Below the pieces are notes generated by a model. The model saw nothing but the letters and a program-made list of their open reading frames with translations. It was not told the DNA's origin and made no database searches. A DNA stretch of 64,000 nucleotides from NCBI RefSeq assembly GCF_009389715.1, contig NC_052397.1, positions 17,680,129 to 17,744,128 on the forward strand, in the 5' to 3' direction. The translations under genes were made by a program, and so were the position numbers. The number at the start of each line of letters is the position of its first letter. Position 1 is the first letter of the stretch. The DNA comes from Phoenix dactylifera (lineage: Eukaryota > Streptophyta > Magnoliopsida > Arecales > Arecaceae). Below are positions 1 to 12,100 of this stretch, piece by piece.

Positions 1-1404
1 TTCATATCACACTATTTTTTTTATTATTATCTAGATGACTGATTGGATGGAAATTGGTGTCTCCCAGCTCCATCTCACGAGGGCAAAGAAAATCCCGACG
101 ATCACGCTCCCAGCTCATCCCTCCGCATCCAAGTTCTCCCGTGCCACGAACGCCCCAATCCGGCCAAAGAAGGAAGGCCACATTCCCAGCTTCTTCACGC
201 GCTGCCAGCATCCCAACCGCATCCCAGCAAGCGTGATTTCCAGCGATCTACCAACGCCCATCAAGCCTCTTCCGGATTCCAGCCGTGGCATCCGTCCGAG
301 ATCCCAGGCGCCCACCAAGCCGTGATCGGCTCCTCCGGCTTCAGCCCCTCCTCCGCGTCTCAAGCCATTCCGGATTCCCAGCATCCACCGCATCCCAGCT
401 CCTTCCAATCCGGTGATCCCGAAATCCCCCCCCTTCCGCATCAGGAGTCCGGCGATCTCGCTTCCGCGACTAAAGAGGGAAGTCGACCGGAGCAATCCTC
501 CACCATTTCCTCCTCCTTCCCAGCATCCCGGATGATCCGTGATTCCACCCAAAATCCAAGTGACCCTGCGGCTATAAGAAGAGGGGAGAGGCCATCGGCA
601 GAGGTGTGCTCGGTTGGGGTGGGAACCAAAGGAGGAGCTCGGCTGGGATCGGGTCCAAAGAAGAAGAAGGAAAGAGGCCATCGGCTGGTTCGGGGAAGAA
701 GAAACAGAGAGGAGTGTTGATGCTCTGTTTTCAAACAGAGCACATTCCTTTGTTTTGTTTTTTTTATTCTTTTTCTTTTTCTTTTCATGTTTAGTTTTAT
801 TTTTAAGAGCAATGTTTCATGCTTAGTTTTATTTTTAAAGAGCAATGCTTTTTGTTTAGTTTTATTGAGAGCAATGTGTTTTGAGTTTGAGTTTTACTTG
901 AGAACAATGTTTTAAGTTTTAACTTTAGAGAATTTTATTTTGGAGGAGTGTTTTACTTTTAAGATTGTATTTATGCTGAAATTTTAATTTCTTTTATGCA
1001 ATACATTAAATCTTCTTTTATGAAATTTATGTTTGCTTCAATCCCCTTAGTTTCATCCATTTTAATTTTATGCCAGAGCTTTATTTTTCATTAAAAATGC
1101 TTTTTGAATCTAAGTACATGTCTTCTAGTTAATTTCAATTAAAAATCATAATCCGGTAGACTAGAGAATCCATCAACATCTCCGAAATAATGTTTTCCTT
1201 TTATCATTCAAAAATCGATTTCAAATCCGAGTGAACGTTCTAATTTTTATGCAACTCCAATCGCCTCCCTGTGGATCGACCTCTTACAACCGCTATTCTT
1301 CGAGTAGAACAGGTAAGAGTAAAAAATTAAATTTAAACTTTGTTCGTCGGTTCTAACAACGATCTGTTTAGCATATTTTTAGTTAGACAGAAATTGGACG
1401 AACA
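1..1404 (+). repeat. 5' LTR (partial, starts outside window)
   Basis: This matches the 3' LTR at 10,011-11,413 with only scattered differences. A TATA-like box (ctataag) lies near 572-578 and probably marks the element's promoter, with transcription starting near 600. The first part is GC-rich and gives spurious open frames on both strands; the second half is AT-rich. It ends in ...gaaca at 1,404, a few bases before the primer-binding site. Confidence 0.93.
721..742. repeat. Perfect short hairpin inside the LTR
   Basis: A 10-bp stem (tgctctgttt / aaacagagca) with a 2-base loop lies about 145 bp downstream of the LTR TATA-like box. It is unchanged in the 3' LTR near 10,731-10,752. It could take part in RNA 3'-end formation or dimerisation, but that is inference; only the palindrome is seen. 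Confidence 0.6.
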
Positions 1405-1410
1405 AAATTT

Positions 1411-1428
1411 TGGCGCCATTGGCGGGGA
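1411..1428 (+). other. Retrotransposon primer-binding site (tRNA-Asp type)
   Basis: The sequence tggcgccattggcgggga starts seven bases after the end of the 5' LTR. It matches the complement of the plant tRNA-Asp 3' end (TGGCGCCGTTGCCGGGGA) with two differences. This primer type is usual in Athila-like elements. Confidence 0.8.
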
Positions 1429-2638
1429 GGCAAATCGAGAAGCAAGAACGATCACGAAGATCAAATTGAATTTTGGATGCCCGGAGTGAACGCACTCCGG
1501 TAGTAAGTTTTTATTTTTATTAATTTTTCTTATTTTGATTATTTTAGTTAGTAATTTCATAGTTATTAAATTCTGAAATTTGAAATTCGTAATTAAAGTT
1601 TTCTAAAAAAAAGAAAGTAAAAAAAAAATAATTTTTTTTTTAAAAAAAAAATTTCAAGAATTCAAAAATTTAAATTCAAAATTCGAATTCTGTGATTCGA
1701 AATTTGAAATTTAAATTAAAAAAAGTAAAAATAAAAAATTAATTAAATTTAAAAAATATTATTTTTGCTAGTAATTGATAGGGTGCAATCCTCCGAGGTG
1801 ATCATACCTCTATTGGGGCTCCTCACGGAGTAATCTCCAGAGCTTATTCAACGGGTATTCGGAGATTGACTGACGCATAAGGATTAGTTTTAGTTTACAT
1901 TCAAGTTATTCCTATATATAAAAAAAAAACAACATAAAATTTAAAAAATAAGAAAAATAAAAAATTGCTTGCTCATTTAATCAATACAACCTAATGACAT
2001 TGCATAAACTTTAAAAAATATATTGATTATTTGCTGCATTTAGTATTAAGTATTTGCATAAAGTAATTAAGGGCAAAACCCACTAAAAAGATAAGGTCGG
2101 AAAGTCATTACCTGTCCTTAGCCCAAAAATCACCACCTTGCATACTTATCCTAAGCCAAATTAAATTAAAATCAAATTAGACGTTGGCCTTAGGGTTTTC
2201 GAGCTCAATTAGGCACTTGGAAAGAAGCGGCTGAAAGCCACTCCAGTGAGAATTTAGTAATTGGTGATGTCTAGGAAAGTTTTACAACAGTGAGAACTGT
2301 TACGGGTATTGTGGTATCGGTGTATCCCTTCTGGCACCACCACACACCCCAGGACTTTTCTGGTCACTGATTACTGGATTGCTTAACTGGTAAGCTCAAG
2401 CTCAATCTGAAAGGGAGATTAGGAGCTGTCTAATCTAGAAGAGAATTTCAGGAACTTTTTAACCTGATACATCTCTGTGCAACTAGATTTAAGAAGCTAC
2501 TAAACCTCACTTAGTTCTAAGACTAATAGGGTCAATTTATTGTGTGGTGTTGGTTGTGGTCATCTGTGTCTAGCCCTTCTCTTCTTTTAGGATTTCGTTC
2601 ATTGTAGGAGTCGAATCTAATTAAGTTGTGGAAAATGT
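1429..2638 (+). other. Untranslated leader of the retrotransposon
   Basis: About 1.2 kb of AT-rich sequence lies between the primer site and gag, including long A/T runs around 1,600-1,750. I see no coding potential. Long leaders are usual in Athila-type elements. Confidence 0.7.
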
Positions 2639-4060
2639 ATGCATGGTAGAAGGTCATTAAGGGATAAGTTAACCCCATTTGATCCTGAGATTGAAAGAAC
2701 TTTTCATCACAACCTGCGAACTGTAAACCAACCGTCGATCTCTACAATGGGTGAACATATTAGAACCCTAAATGAATTGTTTGCACCCGCATCCGCTAGC
2801 CCCCCTACTTGCATAGTATTACCAATTAATAATGCAGCCCAATTCGAGATTCGGGCTGCAACAATAAACATGTTACCCAAGTTTCATGGGTTCGAGAGTG
2901 AACAACCCTACATTCATCTAAACAAATTTTTGACAATCTGTCAAACGTTTAGAAATCAAAATTTAGATGAAGAGGGTATTAAATTAAGGTTATTTCCCAT
3001 GACTTTAGAGGATCGTGCTGCTGCATGGCTGTATTCCCTAGCTTCAAATTCCATCACATCATGGGAACAACTATCTAGGAAGTTCATGGCTAAGTTCTAT
3101 CCCATGGTAAAAACTGAAAAAATTAAGGATGCAATCAGAACTTTTAGAGGAAAATCTGAGGAGGAATTTTCCCAACTATGGGAAAGATTCCATGATCTTT
3201 TGGTCAAGTGCCCCCACCATGGGCTTGACAAGGCTGACCTAGTACATTTCTTTTACAAAGGACTACCTCCGGCACATAGAAACATGATTGAGTCCATGCA
3301 CAAGGGTAGGTTCATGGACCAAACCCCAGATCAAGCCTATGAATTTCTTGTTGACTTAGCCGAGAACGCCCAAAATTGGAGTAGCTATGGTGAGGAAGTA
3401 AATAGAGATGAGTTCGGGTCTAGAAAATCAGGTAATTATGAAATGAAAGCAGACTCAGAACTCAAAAATGTCATGTCCAATCTGGTGACTGGAATGAACA
3501 ACTTAAGCAAAAAGTTTGATACTTTCACTGTTTCCACTAGCTCGAGTTCATATAAAGAATTAAATCCCATCATGAAAGTGGATCACGAGTCACATAGTTT
3601 ATGTATCTTGTGTAATAGTTCTGAGCATCTAGTGGAGTGCTGTCCTAGTTTACCCAACATTAAGGCTGAGCAGGCAAATGCTCTAAACTCATATAGTGCC
3701 TTCAAGAAGCCCACTCCCAATTCATTCAGCCCAGTCTACCACCCTGATAATAGGTTCCATCCAAATTTCTCATACAAGCAAAATGAACCTATTCAGCATC
3801 AAGGTGGTCCACCAGGTTTTCAGAAAAATTTTTCCAGGATAGGTCTATCACAAATAAACCAATCATTGGCTCCACCTATCCCTACTTATAGTGCCCCTAT
3901 CCCTCAGCAAACTACATCATTGGAAGCCATGATGGCTAACATGATGAAGCAGCAACAAGACTTCATCCAACAACAACAACAGACCAACATGGCTCAAACC
4001 CAGACTAACCAATTCCATGCGCAAGCGATTGCAAAACTTGAGGTTAGTCTGAGCTAAATA
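2639..4060 (+). mobile_element. gag region of the Athila-like element
   Basis: The translated region contains the retrotransposon gag core (LRLFPMTLEDRAAAWLYSL, then a W-x-x-L-x-x-K-F motif), which forms the capsid-like shell. It is followed by one zinc knuckle, CILCNSSEHLVECC, and a Q/P-rich tail. This is the arrangement known for Athila gag. It is treated here as a part of a broken element. Confidence 0.88.
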
Positions 4061-4399
4061 GCCAACTCTCTAGGGGATAGGAAGAAAGGTGAATTGCCCA
4101 GTCAGCCAGTGCCTAACCCTAGTAGGCAACAGAATCAAGGGCCGAGAGGCCAGTTTCATATTGATTCTAATGGAAACCCTAACCATGAAGTCCAGGCAAT
4201 TACCACTTTACGATCTGGCAAGCAAGTGGACAACAAAGTCCAACTTCCTGTGCAAGAAAAAGAAGAAAAACATGAACCAAACCCCACCCAGAAAAAGGCA
4301 CAAGAATAGGGAACACAAGGAATAGAGGAGAAACTAATAGAGACTTACACACCTAAGGCTCCCTTTCCTAATAGACTACAAGACTTAAAGAAAAAATCT

Positions 4400-7300
4400 C
4401 AGTACGATGAAATCATGGAAGTCTTTAAAAATGTTCAAATAAATTTACCCTTTCTAGATGCCATCAGACAAATCCCCTCCTATACAAAATTCTTAAAAGA
4501 CTTAACCACGGTGAAAAGAAAAACCAGTATTCCTAGGCAAGCTGTGATGGCTGCACAAGCCTCATCTCTTATTCAACAGCAGATTGCCCCAAAATACAAG
4601 GACCCTGGTTGCCCCACTATTGAAATTAAAATAGGAGAAACCATCATTCGGAGAGCCCTATTAGACTTAGGAGCAAGTGTGAACCTATTACCCTATTCTG
4701 TCTACACCGAACTAGGTTTGGGGGAATTAAAACCCACAAACATCACTTTGTCATTAGCAGATAGGACTGTGAAGTATCCTAAGGGAATTGTAGAGGATGT
4801 AATTGTAAAGGTAAATGAGTTTTACTACCCTGTGGATTTTGTAGTCCTCGAAACTGAACCAGTGAAAAACCTAGGAAGTCACATCCCGGTAATCCTTGGT
4901 AGACCATTTTTGGCCACTTCAAATGCTGTGATCAGTTGCCGAAATGGGATAATGACCTTAGCATTTGGAAACTTGACCGTCCAACTCAATGTCTTTCACA
5001 GTAGTAATCAACCATCTGAGATGGACGATTTAGAAGAAATTCACATGATTGAAAACATAATCAGCAAGTCCTTCGAGGAGTCAAGTTATTCTGATCCACT
5101 AGAAAGATGTTTGGCCCAATTCAATCAAGATTGTGAGGAAGGAGAGTCGAATCAGGAGGTTAATGCATTACTAGATTCCATTCCTGTAATGGATACTAGC
5201 AGATGGGCGACTAAATTTGAATCATTACCTATACCTGAATCCCAGCTAGTACCTTCAAGTGTTAAACCTCCCCAGCTTGAACTTAAAGATCTGCCTGAAA
5301 ACCTAAAATATGCATTTCTAGGGGACAACAACACCTTACCTGTTATTATTGCATCAAATTTAACTGAAGAACAGGAAGAGAAGTTGTTAAATATCCTTCA
5401 GAAAAATCAAGAAGCGATCGGCTGGTCTATAGCTGATATTAAGGGGATTAGCCCTTCTGTGGTCCAACATAAAATTCATCTAGAAGAGGATGCAAAAACC
5501 TCTAGAAAACCACAAAGGCGACTTAACCCAGTCATGAAAGATGTAGTTCTAGCTGAAATCATTAAACTCTTAGATGCAGGGATTATATACCCTATTTCTG
5601 ATAGCCAGTGGGTGAGCCCAGTTCAAGTTGTACCCAAGAAATCTGGAATTACTGTGATCAAGAATGACCAAAATGAGTTAGTCCCAACTCGAATCCAAAC
5701 TGGATGGCGAGTGTGCATCGACTACAGAAAGCTGAACGCCATGACTAGGAAAGACCACTTCCCACTACCCTTCATTGACCAAATGTTAGAACGTCTAGCT
5801 GGCCACTCTCATTACTGTTTTCTTGATGGTTATTCTGGATATAACCAAGTTCCAATTGCACGTGAGGATCAAGAGAAAACCACATTCACCTGTCCTTATG
5901 GCACTTTTGCCTATCGTCGCATGCCTTTTGGGTTATGCAATGCACCGGCTACATTCCAACGGTGTATGATGAGCATTTTCTCCGACATGGTGGAGAAATT
6001 TTTAGAAGTTTTTATGGATGACTTTTCTGTATTCGGATCTAATTTTAATGAATGTCTCCATCACTTGACCCTTGTTGTAGAATGATGTAAAGAGAAAAAT
6101 TTAGTTCTTAACTGGAAAAAATGTCATTTTATGGTCCAATCAGGTATTGTTTTGGGACACATTGTGTCACAAAGGGGAATCGAGGTGGATAAAGCCAAAG
6201 TAGAATTAATTGCCAAGTTACCACCTCCCAAAACTGTTAGGAAAGTTAGATCCTTTCTAGGGCATGCGGGTTTTTACCGCCGCTTTATTAAGGATTTCAG
6301 TAAATTGTCGAAACCCTTATGCGATCTGTTGGCGAAAGATGCTATTTTTAATTTTTCGCCAATTTGTATAACTGCTTTCGAAAGATTAAAGTCTGAACTA
6401 ACCTCAGCACCCATCATAAGGTCCCCTGATTGGAATCTGCCATTTGACATCATGTGTGATGCATCTGATTATGCAATAGGTGCCGTCCTAGGTCAGCGAG
6501 TGGGGAAGCTTCCCCACGTGATTCATTATGCGAGCAAAACTCTGAATGACGCCCAACTTAACTATTCTACAACTGAAAAAGAGTTGTTGGCTGTTGTCTT
6601 TGCTCTTGACAAATTTCGTCCCTATCTGATAGAATCCAAGGTCCTTATTTATTCTGATCATGCCGCCCTTAAGTACCTTCTCACAAAAAAGGATGCCAAG
6701 GCAAGACTCATTCGTTGGATCCTATTGCTTCAAGAATTTGATCTTGAAATACGAGATAAAAAGGGATCTGAAAATGTTGTAGCTGACCACTTGTCCAGAT
6801 TAATTGTCGAATCATCCGGAGAATCCATGCCTGTGTCCGAGACCTTCCCTGATGAACAACTAATGATGATTTTCCATACCAATGTTCCATGGTATGCTGA
6901 TGTAGTCAACTATCTAGTTACTGAACGAATGCCCTGTTCATGGACCAAACAAAAGAAATTCCGCTTCCTAGCTCGTGTAAAATGGTATTTTTGGGATGAA
7001 CCATACTTGTTCAAATACTGTCCTGATCAAATCATCAGACGATGCATCCCTGAACACGATCAAAGGAATGTCCTTTTCTTTTGTCATGACCATGCTTGTG
7101 GTGGTCATTTTAGTGGGAAGAAAACTGCTGCAAAAGTTTTGCAGTGTGGATTTTATTGGCCCACACTTTTTTGAGATGCGCATGACTATTGTAAATCTTG
7201 CGATCGATGTCAACGATTAGAAAAACTTTCGAGAAAGAATGAGATGCCCCTAAACCCTATCTTAATTATAGAAATTTTCGATGTTTGGGGTATTGATTTT

Positions 7301-8180
7301 ATGGGTCCTTTTCTTATGTCGTTTGGGCATCAGTACATTCTTGTGGCAGTTGACTATGTATCAAAATGGATTGAGGCTATCGCGTGTAAGACCAATGATC
7401 ACAAAGTGGTGATCAAGTTCCTTAAAGAATCTATCTTTGCTCGTTTTGGCACCCCTCGTGCTATCATTAGTGATGGGGGAAAACATTTTTGTAATAAAAT
7501 CTTTAAAGCCCTTATGAGAAAGTACAATATTAATCACAAGGTCAGTACACCATATCATCCACAAACAAGTGGACAAGTCGAAATTTCCAATCGGGAGATC
7601 AAGACCATCCTTGAAAAAACTGTTCATACATCTCGGAAGGATTGGTCTCTTAGGCTAACAGATGCACTGTGGGCATATCGGACGGCTTACAAAACACCAA
7701 TTGGAATGTCTCCATATAGAACTGTCTATGGCAAGGCTTGCCATTTACCTGTCGAGTTAGAACACAAGGCCTATTGGGCAATTAAACATTTAAATTTCGA
7801 TCTTGACAAAGCAGGAGAACATAGGAAGCTTCAACTCGATGAGCTTGAAGAAATTAGAAACAATGCTTACGAGTGTGCCAAAAAGTACAAAGATCGCATG
7901 AAGATCATGCATGATAAAATGATCATTCGTAAGGAATTTCACCAAGGACAAAAAGTCCTTCTATATGATTCTCGATTACATCTATTCCCTGAAAAACTTA
8001 AATCTCGCTGGACTGGCCCATACACAGTAGAGAAAGTGCACCCACATGGTGCAGTAGTAATATGCAATACCAAGGATGGTAGGTCCTTTCAAGTCAATGG
8101 ACATCGTTTAAAACCATACCTTGAGTATCTGAGTCCAAAAGTCGAGGAGACACTTCTGACCGACCCTATCTATTATGAGT
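4400..8180 (+). mobile_element. pol region (PR-RT-RNase H-integrase) of the Athila-like element
   Basis: The parts are in Ty3/gypsy order. An aspartic protease lies near 4,560-4,960 (LLDLGASVNLLP). Reverse transcriptase is around 5,490-6,310 (WRVCIDYRKLN, then FMDDFSVFG). RNase H is about 6,330-6,800 ([25 protein letters not shown]). Integrase is about 7,060-8,170 (a zinc-finger-like start, [20 protein letters not shown], then a long C-terminal region). The integrase wording is typical of Athila. The region is interrupted and cannot give one complete polyprotein as it stands. Confidence 0.9.
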
Positions 8181-8182
8181 AA

Positions 8183-9617
8183 ATCGGAATTGTCTGGCTG
8201 AAGACATAAAACTTAGCGCTATTTGGGAGGCAACCCAACATGTAAGTTTCTTTTATATATATATATATATATATATAAATCATCATCAATATATTACTAA
8301 CATGCAGGTTTAGGGGATTTTGCCCCAATTTTCAATTTATCCACCCATATCAGGTAACCTCTCCTCTGTCCTCTTACTGCTTTAAATTTTCTTTAACATT
8401 GAGGACAATGTTAGATTTAGGTTTGGGGGTATTTTTACGCATTTGAAATTTTAAAAAAAAAAGTTTTTAGTTAAAATTTTTGAAAAAAAAAAATACAACA
8501 CACAAGGTATATAAAATCTAAGAGCCCAATGACTAGTTGGAAGTAGTGCAAAGTGAGTTCTTTTTATTAAGTTCCTTTTAGTGAGTTGTAAGCTAATTAG
8601 TGCTTTGAATTTCACAACACATCTGGCCTGCATTTTCTAAGGTATAGGTTCGACATTGTGTTGAGAATATGGTAGCAACCTCGAATCCTGATGAACCATC
8701 TTTTTCTGATCAAAAAAAAAAAATGGTGGATTTAGTCAGGTACATCGAAAAGGGCTACCTATTGTCAAAGGTCAGCGGGCTTGTGATGAGGAACCCGAGC
8801 ATAGGTTCGTAGGGGAGTCTTGATGCCCGACACCTCATGCCAACTGGTGTGAGAATTGTCGACTAATTGCTCGCTACATGGAGGAATCATCACAGAAGTA
8901 AAAGTGCACAATATATACATTATCATTTCTCTTTAATGCAAAAAAAAAAATGAAAAAAAAAATGTATACTGACCTTAAGAAAGACAATAGTGTGAAAGCC
9001 GTCGTTGTAAAAATTCGAGTAAACTGAAATATTACAGATAAAGCCCATGAGGTATTAAAGTAAACATCCACAGCTCTCGAAATCCTGCAGAAAAGATGAT
9101 TTTGAATCAGCAAATAGGTCTTGTCCGACCAATTCTTGGAAACTACTAATTAGCGATATTTTGGAGATCCAAAACCTTAGCTTGTGCATGGTCCAAACTT
9201 CACTGAGCACTCAAGTATAAATAAGTCTTACAACTTCCTAACGGAAAACTTAATAACTTCAACTTAAATTGCATACTAACCTAGAAATTGGGCTACTTAG
9301 TAATTAAAACCTTGTATGTTTTTGAAATTCTTATCAGTTATGTACTTGAAGTAAGACTTTCATTTCACAAATCAAATTTTATTTTGGGATTGAAGTTTGT
9401 GGGTAACTTCACTGCAAACCCTCACGAGACAACACTCGTCCACTAAGGTAACCTAGGGGTTTAAAGGCTTGTTGCACGTGCTAAGTGCAATCGTAATGCT
9501 CTACGAAAGTGAGTATTTATCTTAGTATATTTATATAATAAATAACACTTTTGCACTCTTATTTTATCATTTTCGCACTAAATTGCTAGAGACTAGCAAT
9601 AAGCTAGTTGGGGGGTG
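8183..9617 (+). other. 3' untranslated tail of the element, no envelope-like gene seen
   Basis: About 1.4 kb separates integrase from the 3' LTR. Some Athila-lineage elements carry an envelope-like frame here; I see no long frame on either strand. The stretch holds a (TA)n run near 8,254-8,277, several A-runs and, just before the LTR, a G-rich block (ttggggggtg at 9,608-9,617) that would serve as polypurine tract. Confidence 0.7.
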
Positions 9618-11413
9618 TGATGAGAGCATAAAAGTGCGACCTACATGTCACCTAAATTAGTATTATTGCTAACCGATAATGATAAATTCACTGGATTAAT
9701 ATTATATTTGGGTTTGGCATAGATTTTCATAAATTAGAGATAAAATGCACATTGAGTACAAATTTGACTAAAGAAGGATCCCTTCCCAGATCCGACTCGG
9801 TTGAAGATCGGGTCGGGTCCGAGTCGGGTTCGGATCCGAATCAGGTCCATTTCTTTTGTGCTTTTGGAAAATAATTTTGGGGCAAATCTAATTTGGCCAT
9901 ATCATAAGTATGAGGTGCTGGGTAACCCATGACTTGAAAGACTTGCAATTGACCTCTAGTCAGAACAGATGACCCGCGACGAACCAAGTTCGTCCGTCTA
10001 CAAGCCAAATTTCATATCACACTATTTTTTTTATTATTATCTAGATGACTAATTGGATGGAAATTGGTGTCTCCCAGCTCCATCTCACGAGGGCAAAGAA
10101 AATCCCGACGATCACGCTCCCAGCTCATCCCTCCGCATCCAAGTTCTCGCGTGCCACGAACGCCCCAATCCGGCCAAAGAAGGAAGGCCACATTCCCAGC
10201 TTCTTCACGCGCTGCCAGCATCCCAACTGCATCCCAGCAAGCGTGATTTCCAGTGATCTACCAACGCCCATCAAGCCTCTTCCGGATTCCAGCCGTGGCA
10301 TCCGTCCGAGATCCCAGGCGCCCACCAAGCCGTGATCGGCTCCTCCGGCTTCAGCCCCTCCTCCGCGTCTCAAGCCATTCCGGATTCCCAGCATCCACCG
10401 CATCCCAGCTCCTTCCAATCCGGTGATCCCAAAATCCCCCCCTTCCACATCAGGAGTCCGGCGATCTCGCTTCCGCGACCCAAGAGGGAAGTCGACCGGA
10501 GCAATCCTCCACCATTTCCTCCTCCTTCCCAGCATCCCGGATGATCCGTGATTCCACCCAAAATCCAAGTGACCCTGCGGCTATAAGAAGAGGGGAGAGG
10601 CCATCGGCATAGGTGTGCTCGATTGGGGTGGGAACCAAAGGAGGAGCTCGGCTGGGATCGGGTCCAAAGAAGAAGAAGGAAAGAGGCCATCGGCTGGTTC
10701 GGGGAAGAAGAAACAGAGAGGAGTGTTGATGCTCTGTTTTCAAACAGAGCACATTCCTTTGTTTTGTTTTTTTTATTCTTTTTCTTTTTCTTTTCATGTT
10801 TAGTTTTATTTTTAAGAGCAATGTTTCATGCTTAGTTTTATTTTTAAAGAGCAATGCTTTATGTTTAGTTTTATTGAGAGCAATGTGTTTTGAGTTTGAG
10901 TTTTACTTGAGAACAATGTTTTAAGTTTTAACTTTAGAGAATTTTATTTTGGAGGAGTGTTTTACTTTTAAGATTGTATTTATGCTGAAATTTTAATTTT
11001 TTTTATGCAATACATTAAATCTTTTTTTATGAAATTTATGTTTGCTTCAATCCCCTTAGTTTCATCCATTTTAATTTTATGCCAGAGCTTTATTTTTCAT
11101 TAAAAATGCTTTTTGAATCTAAGTACATGTCTTCTAGTTAATTTCAATTAAAAATCATAATCCGGTAGACTAGAGAATCCATCAACATCTCCGAAATAAT
11201 GTTTTCCTTTTATCATTCAAAAATCGATTTCAAATCCGAGTGAACGTTCTAATTTTTATGCAACTCCAATCGCCTCCCTGTGGATCGACCTCTTACAACC
11301 ACTATTCTTCGAGTAGAACAGGTAAGAGTAAAAAATTAAATTTAAACTTTGTTCGTCGGTTCTAACAACAATCTATATAGCATATATTTAGTTAGACAGA
11401 AATTGGACGAACA
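9618..11413 (+). repeat. 3' LTR, complete (about 1.8 kb)
   Basis: It begins TGATGAGAGC just after the polypurine tract (a start two bases earlier is possible) and ends ...GAACA at 11,413. The part from 10,011 onward matches the partial 5' LTR at the window start. An upstream GC-rich block of short direct repeats (gggtcgggtccgagtcgggt) lies near 9,800-9,840. The TATA-like box recurs near 10,581. The target-site duplication cannot be checked because the 5' flank is outside the window; the 3' flank starts gtgag. Confidence 0.9.
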
Positions 11414-12100
11414 GTGAGCAACTCGAGCTTGACTTGATTATAAAATGAGCTGTAGTAGTTATAACAATGAGCAGTTTCCAAGATGCTAAATGACATCAAT
11501 TTGCTTTCAAGACAAATGATTTGAAATGCAGAAAATAGCTCCTCGTTGGGAAAACCGCTCACTGACTCAACAGTTAATCGTTGTAGATTAAGATATTTTG
11601 TTACATACTTAATGGTCGCAAACAAGGTTCCTAGGTGAGCTAGCTTCATCCCCCTTGGCTTATATCACCACGCATAACTTGGCAGGATCTGTAAAGTAAT
11701 ACAAAATTACAAATTATCCCAAAGATATCGAGTGGCAGCTGCCATCATAGCAAATTCCTATTGTTTGACTGTCCTTCACTTGGAACCCATCTGCACAACC
11801 CTGTCTCAAAAAGAATACTACGATGAGACAAAATACTGTCCCAGATCCCAAAAGGGCTCCTTGAATTTTAAAACACATGATCCTTTCTCTTGGTAGTGTA
11901 TATTTGTATGAATTGCTACGCCTTCAAAAGAATATCACCAGGTTTTAGTTGTTGATGCTGATACCTCTGAGATCATTCCACCGGCAGTTTATTGTTTTCT
12001 ATTTCATCTCAAGATCTGCATACATGAGACTTTTGTTTATATTCTGATGGCAAGTTTCTCTTCAAGCTCCCTATACCCAGAAGATGGGGCAAACAAACAA
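11414..12100. other. Flank between the retrotransposon and the SHW1-like gene
   Basis: This is probably 3' UTR and downstream DNA of the minus-strand gene ending at 12,101. A minus-strand open frame (11,392-11,649) partly overlaps the LTR end and shows no recognisable motif. No other feature is seen. Confidence 0.4.

Larger units (their letters stand above)
1..11413 (+). mobile_element. Athila-lineage Ty3/gypsy LTR retrotransposon (5' end outside window)
   Basis: The first 1,404 bases are repeated near-identically at 10,011-11,413, so these are the two LTRs of one element with gag and pol between them. Gag with a CX2CX4HX4C knuckle, a DLGAS-type protease, an FMDD-type reverse transcriptase, RNase H and a DDE integrase with a PYHPQTSGQ-like motif occur in that order, as in plant Ty3/gypsy. 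The tRNA-Asp-type primer site and the gag and integrase wording fit the Athila lineage. The true 5' end should lie about 390 bp upstream of base 1. The coding part is broken, with about three interruptions across gag-pol, so this is a non-autonomous fossil. The LTRs differ at roughly 19 places in 1.4 kb (about 1.3%, counted by eye). That implies a young insertion, about 0.5 Myr at the usual grass rate and older if the host evolves slowly. Confidence 0.93.

Noticed and set aside
43-720. Long Pro/Ser-rich frame at the window start (and its copy near 10.05-10.57 kb)
   Set aside because: It lies in the GC-rich part of an LTR, overlaps equally long antisense frames and has no motif.
8183-9617. Envelope-like gene in the Athila-like element
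   Set aside because: No long frame, signal peptide or membrane segment was seen in this interval.
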